Assembly (NCBI GenBank): GCA_934644965.1
Contig: CAKUDG010000036.1
Coordinates: 1-20,611 of the forward strand
DNA from: an uncultured Victivallales bacterium
GTDB taxonomy: Bacteria; Verrucomicrobiota; Lentisphaeria; Victivallales; UBA1829
Direction of reading: 5' to 3'
Length of the DNA: 20,611 bases
Shown: positions 1 through 7,253 of the stretch, one piece after another
Layout of the letters: every line of letters begins with the position of its first letter
Numbering within the stretch: the first letter of the stretch is position 1
Program-made: the position numbers and the translations under genes
Notes under the pieces: model-generated
Told to the model about the DNA's origin: nothing
The model's database searches: none
Seen by the model: the letters and a program-made list of their open reading frames with translations, nothing else

Positions 1-1242
1 CAGAACTTTCCCCGTCAGCTTGTCATAACGGTAGCTCACCACCACCCGATCACGCCCGTCCACTATCTGCCGGACCTTCCCCAAATACGCCACGTCATAG
101 CGCATAAAATAATAAATCGTAAATTCCCGCCCGGAAAACTCCCGGATCCGGAAAATCCCGCGCCCGCTGTCAAAATGATACTCCGCAGACTCCCCGACAC
201 GGTTCAGAAGCTTCACTTTCCCCGCCTGTTCCCCCGCATACTCATAACGATACAGGGAATCCTCCAGAAGACGCCCAGAAACCTTCCCCGTGTGCTTCAC
301 ACCCTTCTTCCGGTCCCGCGACTGAAGATTGCGCCTCCGATCCGATTCCGTCTCCGTCTCCACTCGGAGATCCTCTTTGAAATCCCCACGCCTCAGACCC
401 GTCAGATATCCCTCCGGACCATAGGAAAACTCCAGCGGCGACAGCTCACCACGTTTCAGAGATCTCAAAAACGGACGCTCCACACGAAACGTCTTCCCCG
501 AATCCACCTTCGGAAGAATCGTCACACCCCCGTTCCGGTAGCTCAGAACCGTCTCCACCCCGTTGATCCGCACCGAGGACACCCTCCCCCCTTCATCATA
601 GCTCAACTCAATGAAAAAACGTTTCTCCTGCCTCACACCGGAAAGAACCCCCTTCGAATACACAAACTCCAGCACCCGCCCCTCGGGCGACTCTATCTTC
701 TCCAGCTTCGACTCCCGATAAGAAATCTTCCACCCCTTCAGATCACGCTTCCCGTAAAAAAACCAGTCCCCGGATTTCGCAAAGTCCTTCCCCGAACACT
801 GCGCCTCCCAATCCGAATACGGAGAATAAAAACCACGCCCCTTCTTCGCCTCCTCATACAACTCAATCCGGATCGCATCCTTCGGAGTCTTCTCCTTCTT
901 CGGAAAAAATTTGATCGACTCCCCCCAGGGCGTCTTCCACAAAACACCGTCACGCTCCGGAAGCGCAGAACTCTCCAGCTGCGGTGAACTCCACGCATAA
1001 CCGAATATCCCCGTCCGTTCCGACGCGGACTGGTAGATCAGCTGCACCGGAAAACGAAGCTCCGGAGAAAAATTCGCCACCCCAAGAGTCTCACTGACAA
1101 AATACGCATTCTCCGTCAACGACGCTTTCCCCGCACTCAGAGGCCGGGAGAAAAAATCCACTCCCCCCACCGCTCCGGAAACAAAAACAGCATGCGCAAA
1201 CAAAAAGGACAGCAGAAAAACAGCGAAAAGAAACGGCCTCAT
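1..1242 (-). CDS. RHS/YD-repeat secreted protein, partial (C-terminus beyond window)
   Basis: The minus-strand frame is open from position 1242 to the window edge, giving 414 residues without a stop. The N-terminus (MRPFLFAVFLLSFLFAHA) is a clear signal peptide, so the product is exported. The rest has the beta-rich look of the N-terminal part of RHS-repeat proteins: a FSPELRFPVQLIY stretch, GIFGYAWSSPQLE, then repeated Y-x-(Y/D) and G-x-V motifs such as LSYRNGGVTI and VSYRYDKLTGKVL. RHS proteins form large beta shells and often deliver C-terminal toxins or act at the surface; the C-terminus that would decide this is missing. Start 1242 has AAGGGGGG eight bases upstream. An in-frame ATG at 1299 follows AAAGGAG and would add 19 residues, but would bury the signal peptide. 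The coding strand is unusually rich in G- and T-ending codons compared with its neighbours, which hints at a different history. Existence is well supported; function is general only. Confidence 0.8.
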   Translation of the reverse strand, partial: MRPFLFAVFLLSFLFAHAVFVSGAVGGVDFFSRPLSAGKASLTENAYFVSETLGVANFSPELRFPVQLIYQSASERTGIFGYAWSSPQLESSALPERDGVLWKTPWGESIKFFPKKEKTPKDAIRIELYEEAKKGRGFYSPYSDWEAQCSGKDFAKSGDWFFYGKRDLKGWKISYRESKLEKIESPEGRVLEFVYSKGVLSGVRQEKRFFIELSYDEGGRVSSVRINGVETVLSYRNGGVTILPKVDSGKTFRVERPFLRSLKRGELSPLEFSYGPEGYLTGLRRGDFKEDLRVETETESDRRRNLQSRDRKKGVKHTGKVSGRLLEDSLYRYEYAGEQAGKVKLLNRVGESAEYHFDSGRGIFRIREFSGREFTIYYFMRYDVAYLGKVRQIVDGRDRVVVSYRYDKLTGKVL

Positions 1243-1352
1243 CAGAAAATCCCCCCTTGAATGTCTTGATTCTTCTTTTTCCCCGTTTCCCCGGATCATG
1301 AGGCTCCTTTGTGCAGAATCGGGAAAAAATATCTGGATCACTTTACTCCTTT

Positions 1353-1380
1353 AAGATACCTCCTTTTTTTGACATGTCAA
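1353..1380 (-). promoter_or_regulatory. Candidate sigma70 promoter for the RHS gene
   Basis: On the minus strand a perfect -35 TTGACA (1380-1375) is followed after 16 bases by TATCTT (1358-1353). The -35 lies in a perfect 12-base palindrome, TTGACATGTCAA (1369-1380), which could also be a repressor site. It lies about 110 bases upstream of the RHS start at 1242. Confidence 0.5.
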
Positions 1381-1642
1381 GCAATTTTTTACTTTTTCTT
1401 CCTGAAAAAAGAAAATACATTCCTTTGAACTGATCCTTTCTTAACAGAAATAACTGTTTTTTATTCGCCATATTCTGCTTGCGGCATATAAAAAAACAGG
1501 GTTTCAGGCGGAGAAATCCCCCAAAAAATTCAACCCAATTCTACTGAAAACCGTCCAGGAGTGTACAAGATCTTCTTCTCCCCCAGCCGGAAAATAACGG
1601 CAAATCCAATATGAAAAATACTGAAAAAATAAAAAATTTCAT

Positions 1643-1671
1643 TTGAAAAATAATTTCGCCATGATTATATT
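1643..1671 (+). promoter_or_regulatory. Candidate sigma70 promoter for the hydrolase/ligase operon
   Basis: TTGAAA (1643-1648), a 17-base spacer and TATATT (1666-1671) lie in an AT-rich stretch. The predicted start of transcription near 1678 would leave a leader of about 120 bases containing the A7-G11 tract before the ATG at 1801. Confidence 0.5.
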
Positions 1672-1774
1672 ACATAAAATAAACCGATTTTCAGAATAAT
1701 AATCAACTATCCCATGATTCCATGCTGGAAAGCAGGGTCAGGAGCCGCTGCAGTTTCCATGGAAATGGAAGGAG

Positions 1775-1792
1775 AAAAAAAGGGGGGGGGGG
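1775..1792 (+). repeat. A7-G11 homopolymer tract at the ribosome binding site
   Basis: Seven A (1775-1781) are followed by eleven G (1782-1792) and then AGGCGACC before the ATG at 1801, so the G tract forms part of the Shine-Dalgarno region. Long G tracts are classic slipped-strand sites. An in-frame ATG at 1759 lies upstream of the tract, so length changes would put that start in or out of frame with the hydrolase. Such tracts are also prone to sequencing error. Confidence 0.75.
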
Positions 1793-1800
1793 AGGCGACC

Positions 1801-2703
1801 ATGCCGCATGTCATTCTCATTTTTCTATTTTTACAATGCCTGTTCTTCGGATGCGGACTCCATGCGGATAATCAGGCAAAACTGGAATCCGTCAGAGTCA
1901 AAACCCGCGCACCCTCCAACAGGACGGTCACTTTCTGGTACCGGGTTCCTTCCTCTTACCGCGAAAACTCCGGACGCAGCTATCGCGTCCTGGTCATCTT
2001 TGGAGGACGCAACACCCAGGGGAAAGCGGAGGTTTCCGGAAAACTCGAATGGCCTCAATGGGCGGATCAGCAGGAAATTTTCCTGCTCGCACCCGGATAT
2101 GAGGATGACAATTACTGGGAACCGCGGGAATGGTCCGGCAAAGCCCTCATGACTGCACTGCGCCTGATTCGGGAAAAGTATCCCGTCTGCACGGACAAAC
2201 TGCTCTATTACGGCTATTCCGCTGGTTCGCAATGCTCAAACCTCTTCCCCGCATGGAAGCCGGAATACACCCGGGCCTGGGTCTCGCACGCATGCGGCGT
2301 CTTCCATGAACCGAGCGCCAGAATGCGCAACGTCCCCGGACTTGTCACCTGCGGAGACGCCGATATGGCACGCTATATCATCAGCCGCAATTTTGTGGAA
2401 AACTGCCGAAAAAAAGGAATCCATATCATTTGGAAGTCCTTCCCCAACCATCCCCATGATGTGCCCCCAGACTCCCTGAAGCTCGCCCGCGCATTTCTCG
2501 CTTATTATCACACTCTCTATCTCAGCGACCTGGACAGACTTCAGACGAAAAACACGAAAAAAACAGAAGATTTTATCGGTGATGACCTGGAAGGAAAATT
2601 CTATCCCGCCGATTCCCCGAAAGCGCAGAACGTCCTCTTTGAAGACCGCGTCCCCCTCCCCTCCAGGGAAATTGCAGAGGCGTGGGGGAAATCCGGAAAA
2701 TGA
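1801..2703 (+). CDS. Exported alpha/beta hydrolase (serine esterase-like), paralogue 1
   Basis: A 300-residue protein with a hydrophobic N-terminus (MPHVILIFLFLQCLFFGCG) that is a signal peptide, perhaps a lipoprotein signal given the FFGC. The body follows the alpha/beta hydrolase order: LVIFGGRN (oxyanion-region strand), nucleophile elbow GYSAGS with Ser140, an acid candidate in CGDAD (Asp186 or Asp188), and a histidine in NHPHD (His217 or His219). The family includes esterases and PHB-depolymerase-like enzymes; the substrate cannot be read from the sequence. Start 1801 is chosen because the signal peptide begins there and GGAGG sits just upstream. The frame is open back to 1714, but that part translates the homopolymer tract. 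Its stop overlaps the next start as ATGA, so translation is probably coupled. The next gene is a paralogue sharing FGGRN, NYW-(E/D)-P, WSGK and GYSAG. Confidence 0.85.
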   Translation: MPHVILIFLFLQCLFFGCGLHADNQAKLESVRVKTRAPSNRTVTFWYRVPSSYRENSGRSYRVLVIFGGRNTQGKAEVSGKLEWPQWADQQEIFLLAPGYEDDNYWEPREWSGKALMTALRLIREKYPVCTDKLLYYGYSAGSQCSNLFPAWKPEYTRAWVSHACGVFHEPSARMRNVPGLVTCGDADMARYIISRNFVENCRKKGIHIIWKSFPNHPHDVPPDSLKLARAFLAYYHTLYLSDLDRLQTKNTKKTEDFIGDDLEGKFYPADSPKAQNVLFEDRVPLPSREIAEAWGKSGK

Positions 2704-3494
2704 GAAGCTCATCCATTATCCAGACCTTTCTTTCCCTGCTCGCATCTTTCTTCCCACTCCTTTCTCTTCCCGGGGAGGATCTCACAGTGAGCGGGATCCA
2801 TTTTTTCTATACAACGCCCCCGAAAAATGATGGAAGCGCACGGATCATGGTCCTCTTCGGAGGACGCAACTGGCCGGGAAACAAAACAGTGCAGACATTT
2901 CAATTCGATTCCCTCGCAAGGAAACACAACCTGATTCTTCTCTCCCCCTCATTCCAGGACCGGAATTACTGGGATCCGGAAGCATGGTCCGGAAAAGTCC
3001 TGAAACAGGCCGTGGCGGAACTGAAACGGATCTATTGCCTGAAAGACCAGAAGCTGTATCTGTACGGCTATTCCGCCGGAGGCCAATGCGCAGCCCTTTT
3101 CTACGCATGGATGCCCAACGAGGTGGCTGCATGGGGACTTCATGCCTGCGGAGTCTATCCCTTGGAAATCAAATCCACAAATGCCCCGGCTTTGCTCAGC
3201 TGCGGAGAAAATGACGCAGAACGGCTCGCAATCAGCCGGATCTTTCTCTACCGCTATCGAGAACTCGGGGGAAATCTCGTCTGGAAAATTTATCCCGGAG
3301 GACATGAACTGAATGCAAACGCACTCGCTCTGGCGCGGACATGGTTCGATGATCTGCTCTCCAGGAAAAAAATCCATTCCTATGGAGAGGACGACAGTTT
3401 CAGAATTCTTCCGCCTTCCGCAGCAGACTCCATCGAAACAGAATTCCGCAATCCGATTCTTTCCCCAGAATTTCAGGAGCTCTGGCGACAATGA
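2700..3494 (+). CDS. Exported alpha/beta hydrolase, paralogue 2
   Basis: A 264-residue paralogue of the preceding gene. The N-terminus (MRSSSIIQTFLSLLASFFPLL) is a signal peptide. Conserved blocks occur in the same order: VLFGGRNWPG, NYWDPEAWSGK, nucleophile elbow GYSAGG with Ser125, CGEND (Glu170 or Asp172 as the acid candidate) and PGGHE with His202. The catalytic set looks complete, so this is probably an active periplasmic or surface hydrolase. The ATG at 2700 overlaps the previous stop by four bases and is preferred over an in-frame GTG at 2682, which would place charged residues before the signal peptide. Its own stop again overlaps the next start as ATGA. Two adjacent copies suggest tandem duplication followed by divergence. 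The target could be an acyl or ester group on a surface glycan, but this is inferred only from the ligase-like gene that follows. Confidence 0.85.
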   Translation: MRSSSIIQTFLSLLASFFPLLSLPGEDLTVSGIHFFYTTPPKNDGSARIMVLFGGRNWPGNKTVQTFQFDSLARKHNLILLSPSFQDRNYWDPEAWSGKVLKQAVAELKRIYCLKDQKLYLYGYSAGGQCAALFYAWMPNEVAAWGLHACGVYPLEIKSTNAPALLSCGENDAERLAISRIFLYRYRELGGNLVWKIYPGGHELNANALALARTWFDDLLSRKKIHSYGEDDSFRILPPSAADSIETEFRNPILSPEFQELWRQ

Positions 3495-4726
3495 TGGAAT
3501 TCACTTTTGACGGTATGGTAAGATCCGGATACGGTTTCTATAATCCGAATCATGCCGCGGCCCTGATCTGCGCACTGCTGCCCTTTCTATGGGAATGGTG
3601 CTATCGGACAGCAGACCGGAAACTCTTGAGACTTATCCCGCTCCTCCTGACCCTGCTCCTGACAGCGGCGCTGGTTTTCACTTTCTCCAGAACGGGAATG
3701 GCCGTTATGATCCTGGAGGGAATTCTTTTCGGGGTACTGAAAAGAAAAATCGGCTGGAAATGGATCGGAGCCTTTGCAATCGTCACACTGCTGCTTCTTG
3801 CTCTCAGCGGGATGTGGATGCGCTTCCGGATCGACGAGGCCGTCATGAACCGCCCGAAAATCTGGCTGGCGGGTTTGCAGCTCTCTGCAGCAAACCCGCT
3901 CGGAGTGGGCTGGGGAAATTCAGGCAGACTCGCAAGCGCTTTCCTGCTGCCTGACGGGATTCAATGCAGAACCCTCGTCAACAGCCATCTGACCTTCCTG
4001 GCCGAATACGGAATGCTCTTCGGATTTTTCTGGTTCAGCAGTCTGTTTTACGCCTTTTCACAGGGAATCCGGAAAACAGCATGTTTCTGTTCGCTGGCCG
4101 GCTTGTCCGTTTCCGCATTCTCCTCCACGGTTTTCGATCCGGGGACATTGTTTGATTTCCGGGACTTCGGAAATCTTCCCCTGCTGAATTTCGTCCTTTC
4201 ATGGGGGCTTTTCCTCTTTTACTTTGCTTTGCTTGTGATATGCTCATGGGGAAGATTCCAGTGGAGAAAATCTGCTGTGGCTGCACTGGGGAGCGCGCTG
4301 CTTCTCCTCATCAGCTTCATCCTCTTCCAAACGCCTGAAGCACCGTGCAGAAAGGGAGAATTTCTTGTCCGGAAAGCTTCGCCCATGAGTGCTTTCGTCT
4401 ATGATTCGGAATGGAGTTTAAAAGAGCTCCGCGCTTGGCTGAAAAACGGATGGATCATCCCGCTTCATAACAGTGTTCTGCCCAAGCCAGACTTTCCGGA
4501 AAAGGTCGAACGCGTGTATCTCTTTGGAGAAATGTGTGTCCTGGCGGATCATTTCCCGGATCCGGAACTGTATTTCATCAATCCGCCTGATTATGTCGAT
4601 CTACCGGAAAATCTGAAAGGAGTTTTCCTCCCCCCATGGACAGAAAGTCTGATTCTTCAGGGAGAGTTGAGCAACAGGGGAATATCCGTTCTGCCATTCC
4701 CGGAATCCTGGAATCGGTCCGGCTGA
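3491..4726 (+). CDS. O-antigen ligase/polymerase-like membrane protein (Wzy_C type) with soluble C-terminal tail
   Basis: A 411-residue protein with about eight hydrophobic segments between residues 20 and 285, then a hydrophilic tail of about 120 residues. The opening GYGFYNPNHAAALICALLP and the FSRTGM motif (SRTG at residues 67-70) resemble the core of the Wzy_C/O-antigen ligase family, which joins glycan repeat units or transfers them to an acceptor on the outer side of the inner membrane. Typical ligases carry about six further membrane segments before this block, so the protein is either a compact version or a 5'-truncated one. The start at 3491 overlaps the hydrolase stop as ATGA, so the short form appears to be deliberately embedded in the operon. 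The tail contains EWSLKEL and RVYLFGE, which loosely echo EAWSGK and KLYLYGY of the hydrolases, but it lacks the serine elbow. Family assignment is moderately sure. Confidence 0.7.
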   Translation: MMEFTFDGMVRSGYGFYNPNHAAALICALLPFLWEWCYRTADRKLLRLIPLLLTLLLTAALVFTFSRTGMAVMILEGILFGVLKRKIGWKWIGAFAIVTLLLLALSGMWMRFRIDEAVMNRPKIWLAGLQLSAANPLGVGWGNSGRLASAFLLPDGIQCRTLVNSHLTFLAEYGMLFGFFWFSSLFYAFSQGIRKTACFCSLAGLSVSAFSSTVFDPGTLFDFRDFGNLPLLNFVLSWGLFLFYFALLVICSWGRFQWRKSAVAALGSALLLLISFILFQTPEAPCRKGEFLVRKASPMSAFVYDSEWSLKELRAWLKNGWIIPLHNSVLPKPDFPEKVERVYLFGEMCVLADHFPDPELYFINPPDYVDLPENLKGVFLPPWTESLILQGELSNRGISVLPFPESWNRSG

Positions 4727-5320
4727 AGAGGGAAATCAAAAAAAGAAGAATATGCCATATCCTTTCCTGTCCAGCTTGCTTTCCTTATAATCAATAATAA
4801 GATATGGACAGCGGAGTTCAGCGTGTCAAATTCTCCATTGCTGTTGTTTCCCTCTGCCGTCATGAGTTTCTTTCCCCCCTTTTCCCTTCCCGACGCAAAC
4901 AGAGCAGAAGGATTCCTACATCAGGCGAAAGCAAGAAAGGCGGAGTCAGCCGGTCTCCCTGCGGAGGAGACGCAGCGCCAGATCCAATGCAGGGGCATGG
5001 CGTGTCTTCCTGTTGCGGAGAAGATTCTCCGCGATCGGGAAATGTCTCCCTGAATACCGGAATGGTTGAGGCATTCATTGCGGTTTTGCTTTCTTCCGGA
5101 GCGGCATGTGTCCCCCCTGCCGCGGACATGGCTGCTGCACTCAGTGGGAAAAAAGCACAATGTTCTGGCGCTCATTCCTTCGCGAATCTGCTTTCCGGCA
5201 TTCTCACATGGTTCCGGGAGCCTTGTGCGCTGCATTCTGATGCTCAGGGGGAGAGTTTGTGGTGGATCAATGGATGCGAAGCAATCACCCGCGGGAAAGA
5301 AGACTTCGGCGTCCACGGCG
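4727..5320. other. 594-base stretch between convergent genes, no recognisable gene
   Basis: It lies between the end of the ligase-like gene and the end of the AraC gene. Several frames are open for 60 to 190 codons on both strands (for example 4804-5376 plus), but none has a good ribosome binding site, a recognisable motif or a normal composition. One hairpin is noted separately. It may be decayed coding sequence or a long terminator/spacer region. Confidence 0.5.
5015..5032. repeat. Short perfect inverted repeat
   Basis: GCGGAGA (5015-5021), the four-base spacer AGAT and TCTCCGC (5026-5032) form a perfect seven-base stem. No T tract follows, so it is not a standard intrinsic terminator; it lies between convergent genes. 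Confidence 0.4.
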
Positions 5321-6189
5321 TCATCGTCCGGCACGGGAGCGGTATTCCTTCGGGGAAACTCCCATTGATTTTCTGAAGGCTCTGGAAAAGACAAAAGGAT
5401 TGGAAAAAAGAAACATTCTGGCTATCTCGCCGACACTGAGCGATGTCTGAGTCAGCAGTTCTCCCGCACGGACGAGCCGCTGTTCCCGGAGCAGTCTGCC
5501 TGGCGAGGCACCCGGAAGATTGTGGCGGAAGATTCTCCGGACCGTCTGGGGGGGAAAGTTCAAAAGCCGCAGCAATGGTTTTGATGGAAATCGGTTCCAT
5601 GCAATGCTGCCGGATGTAATCGGCGATCATCCGGAAGCGCGGGTCCCCTGTGAAAGCAGGACTGCCGGCAACAGTATTCCCGGCCGCTTCCGCAAGCAGC
5701 AGACCGAGCAGGTAGACGGCCTTCTCCGGAGAAAGCCTGGCAAAACAGGATTCCGCCAGCTGGAGTATCTTCCGCAGATCCGGACGGAATACCCGGTTTT
5801 TCAGGGAGCTCAGCATTGCATAATCGCCAAGTCCCGCGACAAAGGAGACGGCCAGATATTCAATAGAGTCGTTTTCCCTGTCCTTCTCCGTGGAATGAGT
5901 CTGGTAGGGGAAATAGAGCACCGCGTCCCCAGGCAGAATCCGGTAGCGGATTCCTTCAATATTGGTGGAGGCCTCCCCCTTCAGAAGAATTTTCAGAATC
6001 ATGCGGTGATGACAGTAGGCCTTGTGAAAGTGATCCGTGTCAGTTCCCTTCCAGACAGAAATGTTTTTCGGCAGGAACAAAACAGGCTGCCTGCTGTTCC
6101 GTACCTGTCCGGTCACGGTTCCAACCGGCAGTGCGTCCACTCTTCTTCGGATGGATGAAAGTGGTATGCAATTGATTTTTTTCTGACAT
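5321..6189 (-). pseudogene. AraC-family transcriptional regulator, frameshifted in homopolymers
   Basis: The N-terminal part is a cupin-like sensor domain (YRILPGDAVLYFPYQTHS) and the C-terminal part a double helix-turn-helix of the AraC type (LSVGEIARMFLFSNPFVFSRAFRKSMGVSPKEYR). They lie in different frames. A run of seven C on the coding strand (G7 at 5548-5554) is the break: with six C the sequence reads SPQTVRRIFRHNLPGASPG without interruption. The start is also off: the best ATG (6189, after GGAGAG) is one base out of frame with the sensor domain because of an A7 run (T7 at 6176-6182); six A would fuse them. With both corrections the product is 288 residues, a normal length. In-frame alternatives are GTG at 6140 and TTG at 6245, the latter upstream of the predicted transcript. 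It is divergent from the QueG-like/U32-like pair, which it would plausibly regulate in response to a small ligand such as a sugar. Confidence 0.8.
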
Positions 6190-6212
6190 GTAAAAAGAAT
6201 CTCTCCGGAATA

Positions 6213-6221
6213 TGGTATTAT
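6213..6221 (+). promoter_or_regulatory. Candidate extended -10 promoter of the QueG-like/U32-like operon
   Basis: TGGTATTAT is an extended -10 element (TGN followed by TATTAT at 6216-6221), about 40 bases before the start at 6261. No good -35 is visible, which suits an activator-dependent promoter. It overlaps the -10 of the divergent AraC gene almost exactly. Confidence 0.4.
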
Positions 6222-6245
6222 AGTTTCAAAGCCTGGGAAATACAA
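6217..6245 (-). promoter_or_regulatory. Candidate promoter of the AraC-family gene
   Basis: On the minus strand TTGTAT (6245-6240), a 17-base spacer and a perfect TATAAT (6222-6217). Transcription would begin near 6210, which favours a translation start at 6189 or 6140 over the TTG at 6245. Confidence 0.5.
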
Positions 6246-6260
6246 ATCGGGAGAAAAAAA

Positions 6261-7253
6261 ATGCTGACTGCCAGAGCTGTAAAAAACTTTGCCAAAGCGT
6301 GCGGGGCGGATATCTGCCGAATCGGATCCATGGACGGCTGGGAGGGAGCGCCCAGACAGATGGATCCCCGCTATATCTTCCCGGATGCCAAACGGATTAT
6401 CGGACTGGGATTCCGGATTCCCAGAGGATACCTGCGCGGCATTGAGGAAGGAACGTTTTTTTCAATCTATGAATTTATGGGATACTCCGGCATGAACTGG
6501 CGCTATATGCCCCATGTCCTGAGGCAGGTGGTCTGTTTTATTGAAGACCATGGATATGAGGCTGTTCCGCTTCCGAACTGGGATGCCTTCAGTCATGAAG
6601 GGTATACGGATTATCGGCATCCGAGAACGGATCGGCCGTTTGTCAGCCGTCCTGTGGCTCCCGGACTGCCCGCTCCGGATGTGACGATCAGTTTCCGTGT
6701 TGCCGCCGTGGTATCCAATCTCGGGGAAATCGGATGGAGCAAAATGATCCTGACTCCGGAATTCGGGCCGATGGTCCGGGTGGTTTTCCTGATCACGGAA
6801 GCCGAACTGGAATGCGATCCGCCCATTCTCCCGGGGACTTTGTGCGACCGATGCAAATGCTGTGTCAGGATGTGTTCCGGCAATGCGATTCCCGCGGACA
6901 AAAGCGTGAAATTCAAAGTCGGGGACATCACTGTGGAACACTGCGATCTGGATCTTGCACGCTGTTCCAACGCATACAGCGGAGGAGTCAGGGAATACAA
7001 TCCCTTCTGGAATCCGGACTATTCGCTGCCGGAGGAAAAATTCATGAATCAGTATCTCTCGGCGGAATACTATGGTTCCCCGCGCGGGAACGGAGGCCCC
7101 TGCCCTCAAATCATGCATGCGAGGAACAATCCGGCCATTGAAGGCGCACGCGGCTGCATACGCGCCTGCTATGCTCATCTGGAGGCGCAAGGCAAGCTGA
7201 CGCATAAATTTTACAAACCGTTCAAGCGTCATAAAGAATGGAAAATGGATTAA
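6261..7253 (+). CDS. QueG-like 4Fe-4S reductase family protein
   Basis: A 330-residue soluble protein resembling epoxyqueuosine reductase (QueG) and related corrinoid/Fe-S reductases: an N-terminal half with ARAVKNFAKACGADICRIG and PDAKRIIGLGF, as in QueG-type proteins, then a canonical 4Fe-4S motif C-x2-C-x2-C-x3-C at Cys195, Cys198, Cys201 and Cys205. A second cluster is less regular, with cysteines in CDLDLARCSN and GCIRACYAH, so it may be modified or lost. True QueG reduces epoxyqueuosine in tRNA. The altered C-terminus and the operon partner argue that this is a paralogue acting on another substrate. The ATG follows GGGAG by eight bases. The next gene starts immediately after the stop, so the two are co-translated. 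The frame is intact. Confidence 0.7.
   Translation: MLTARAVKNFAKACGADICRIGSMDGWEGAPRQMDPRYIFPDAKRIIGLGFRIPRGYLRGIEEGTFFSIYEFMGYSGMNWRYMPHVLRQVVCFIEDHGYEAVPLPNWDAFSHEGYTDYRHPRTDRPFVSRPVAPGLPAPDVTISFRVAAVVSNLGEIGWSKMILTPEFGPMVRVVFLITEAELECDPPILPGTLCDRCKCCVRMCSGNAIPADKSVKFKVGDITVEHCDLDLARCSNAYSGGVREYNPFWNPDYSLPEEKFMNQYLSAEYYGSPRGNGGPCPQIMHARNNPAIEGARGCIRACYAHLEAQGKLTHKFYKPFKRHKEWKMD

Larger units (their letters stand above)
1243..1800. other. AT-rich intergenic region between divergent genes
   Basis: This 558-base stretch separates the minus-strand RHS gene from the plus-strand hydrolase operon. It is AT-rich from about 1360 to 1700 and contains a candidate promoter in each direction. I see no gene in it. 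A frame open from 1714 merges with the hydrolase gene, but its N-terminal part is low-complexity and translates the G tract. Confidence 0.7.

Noticed and set aside
175..987. 270-codon open frame on the plus strand
   Set aside because: It is antisense to the RHS gene. The product is Arg/Leu/Pro-rich without motifs, while the minus-strand frame has a signal peptide and RHS-like motifs.
4804..5376. 190-codon open frame on the plus strand
   Set aside because: No ribosome binding site, no recognisable motif, odd composition, and its end overlaps the AraC helix-turn-helix coding region.
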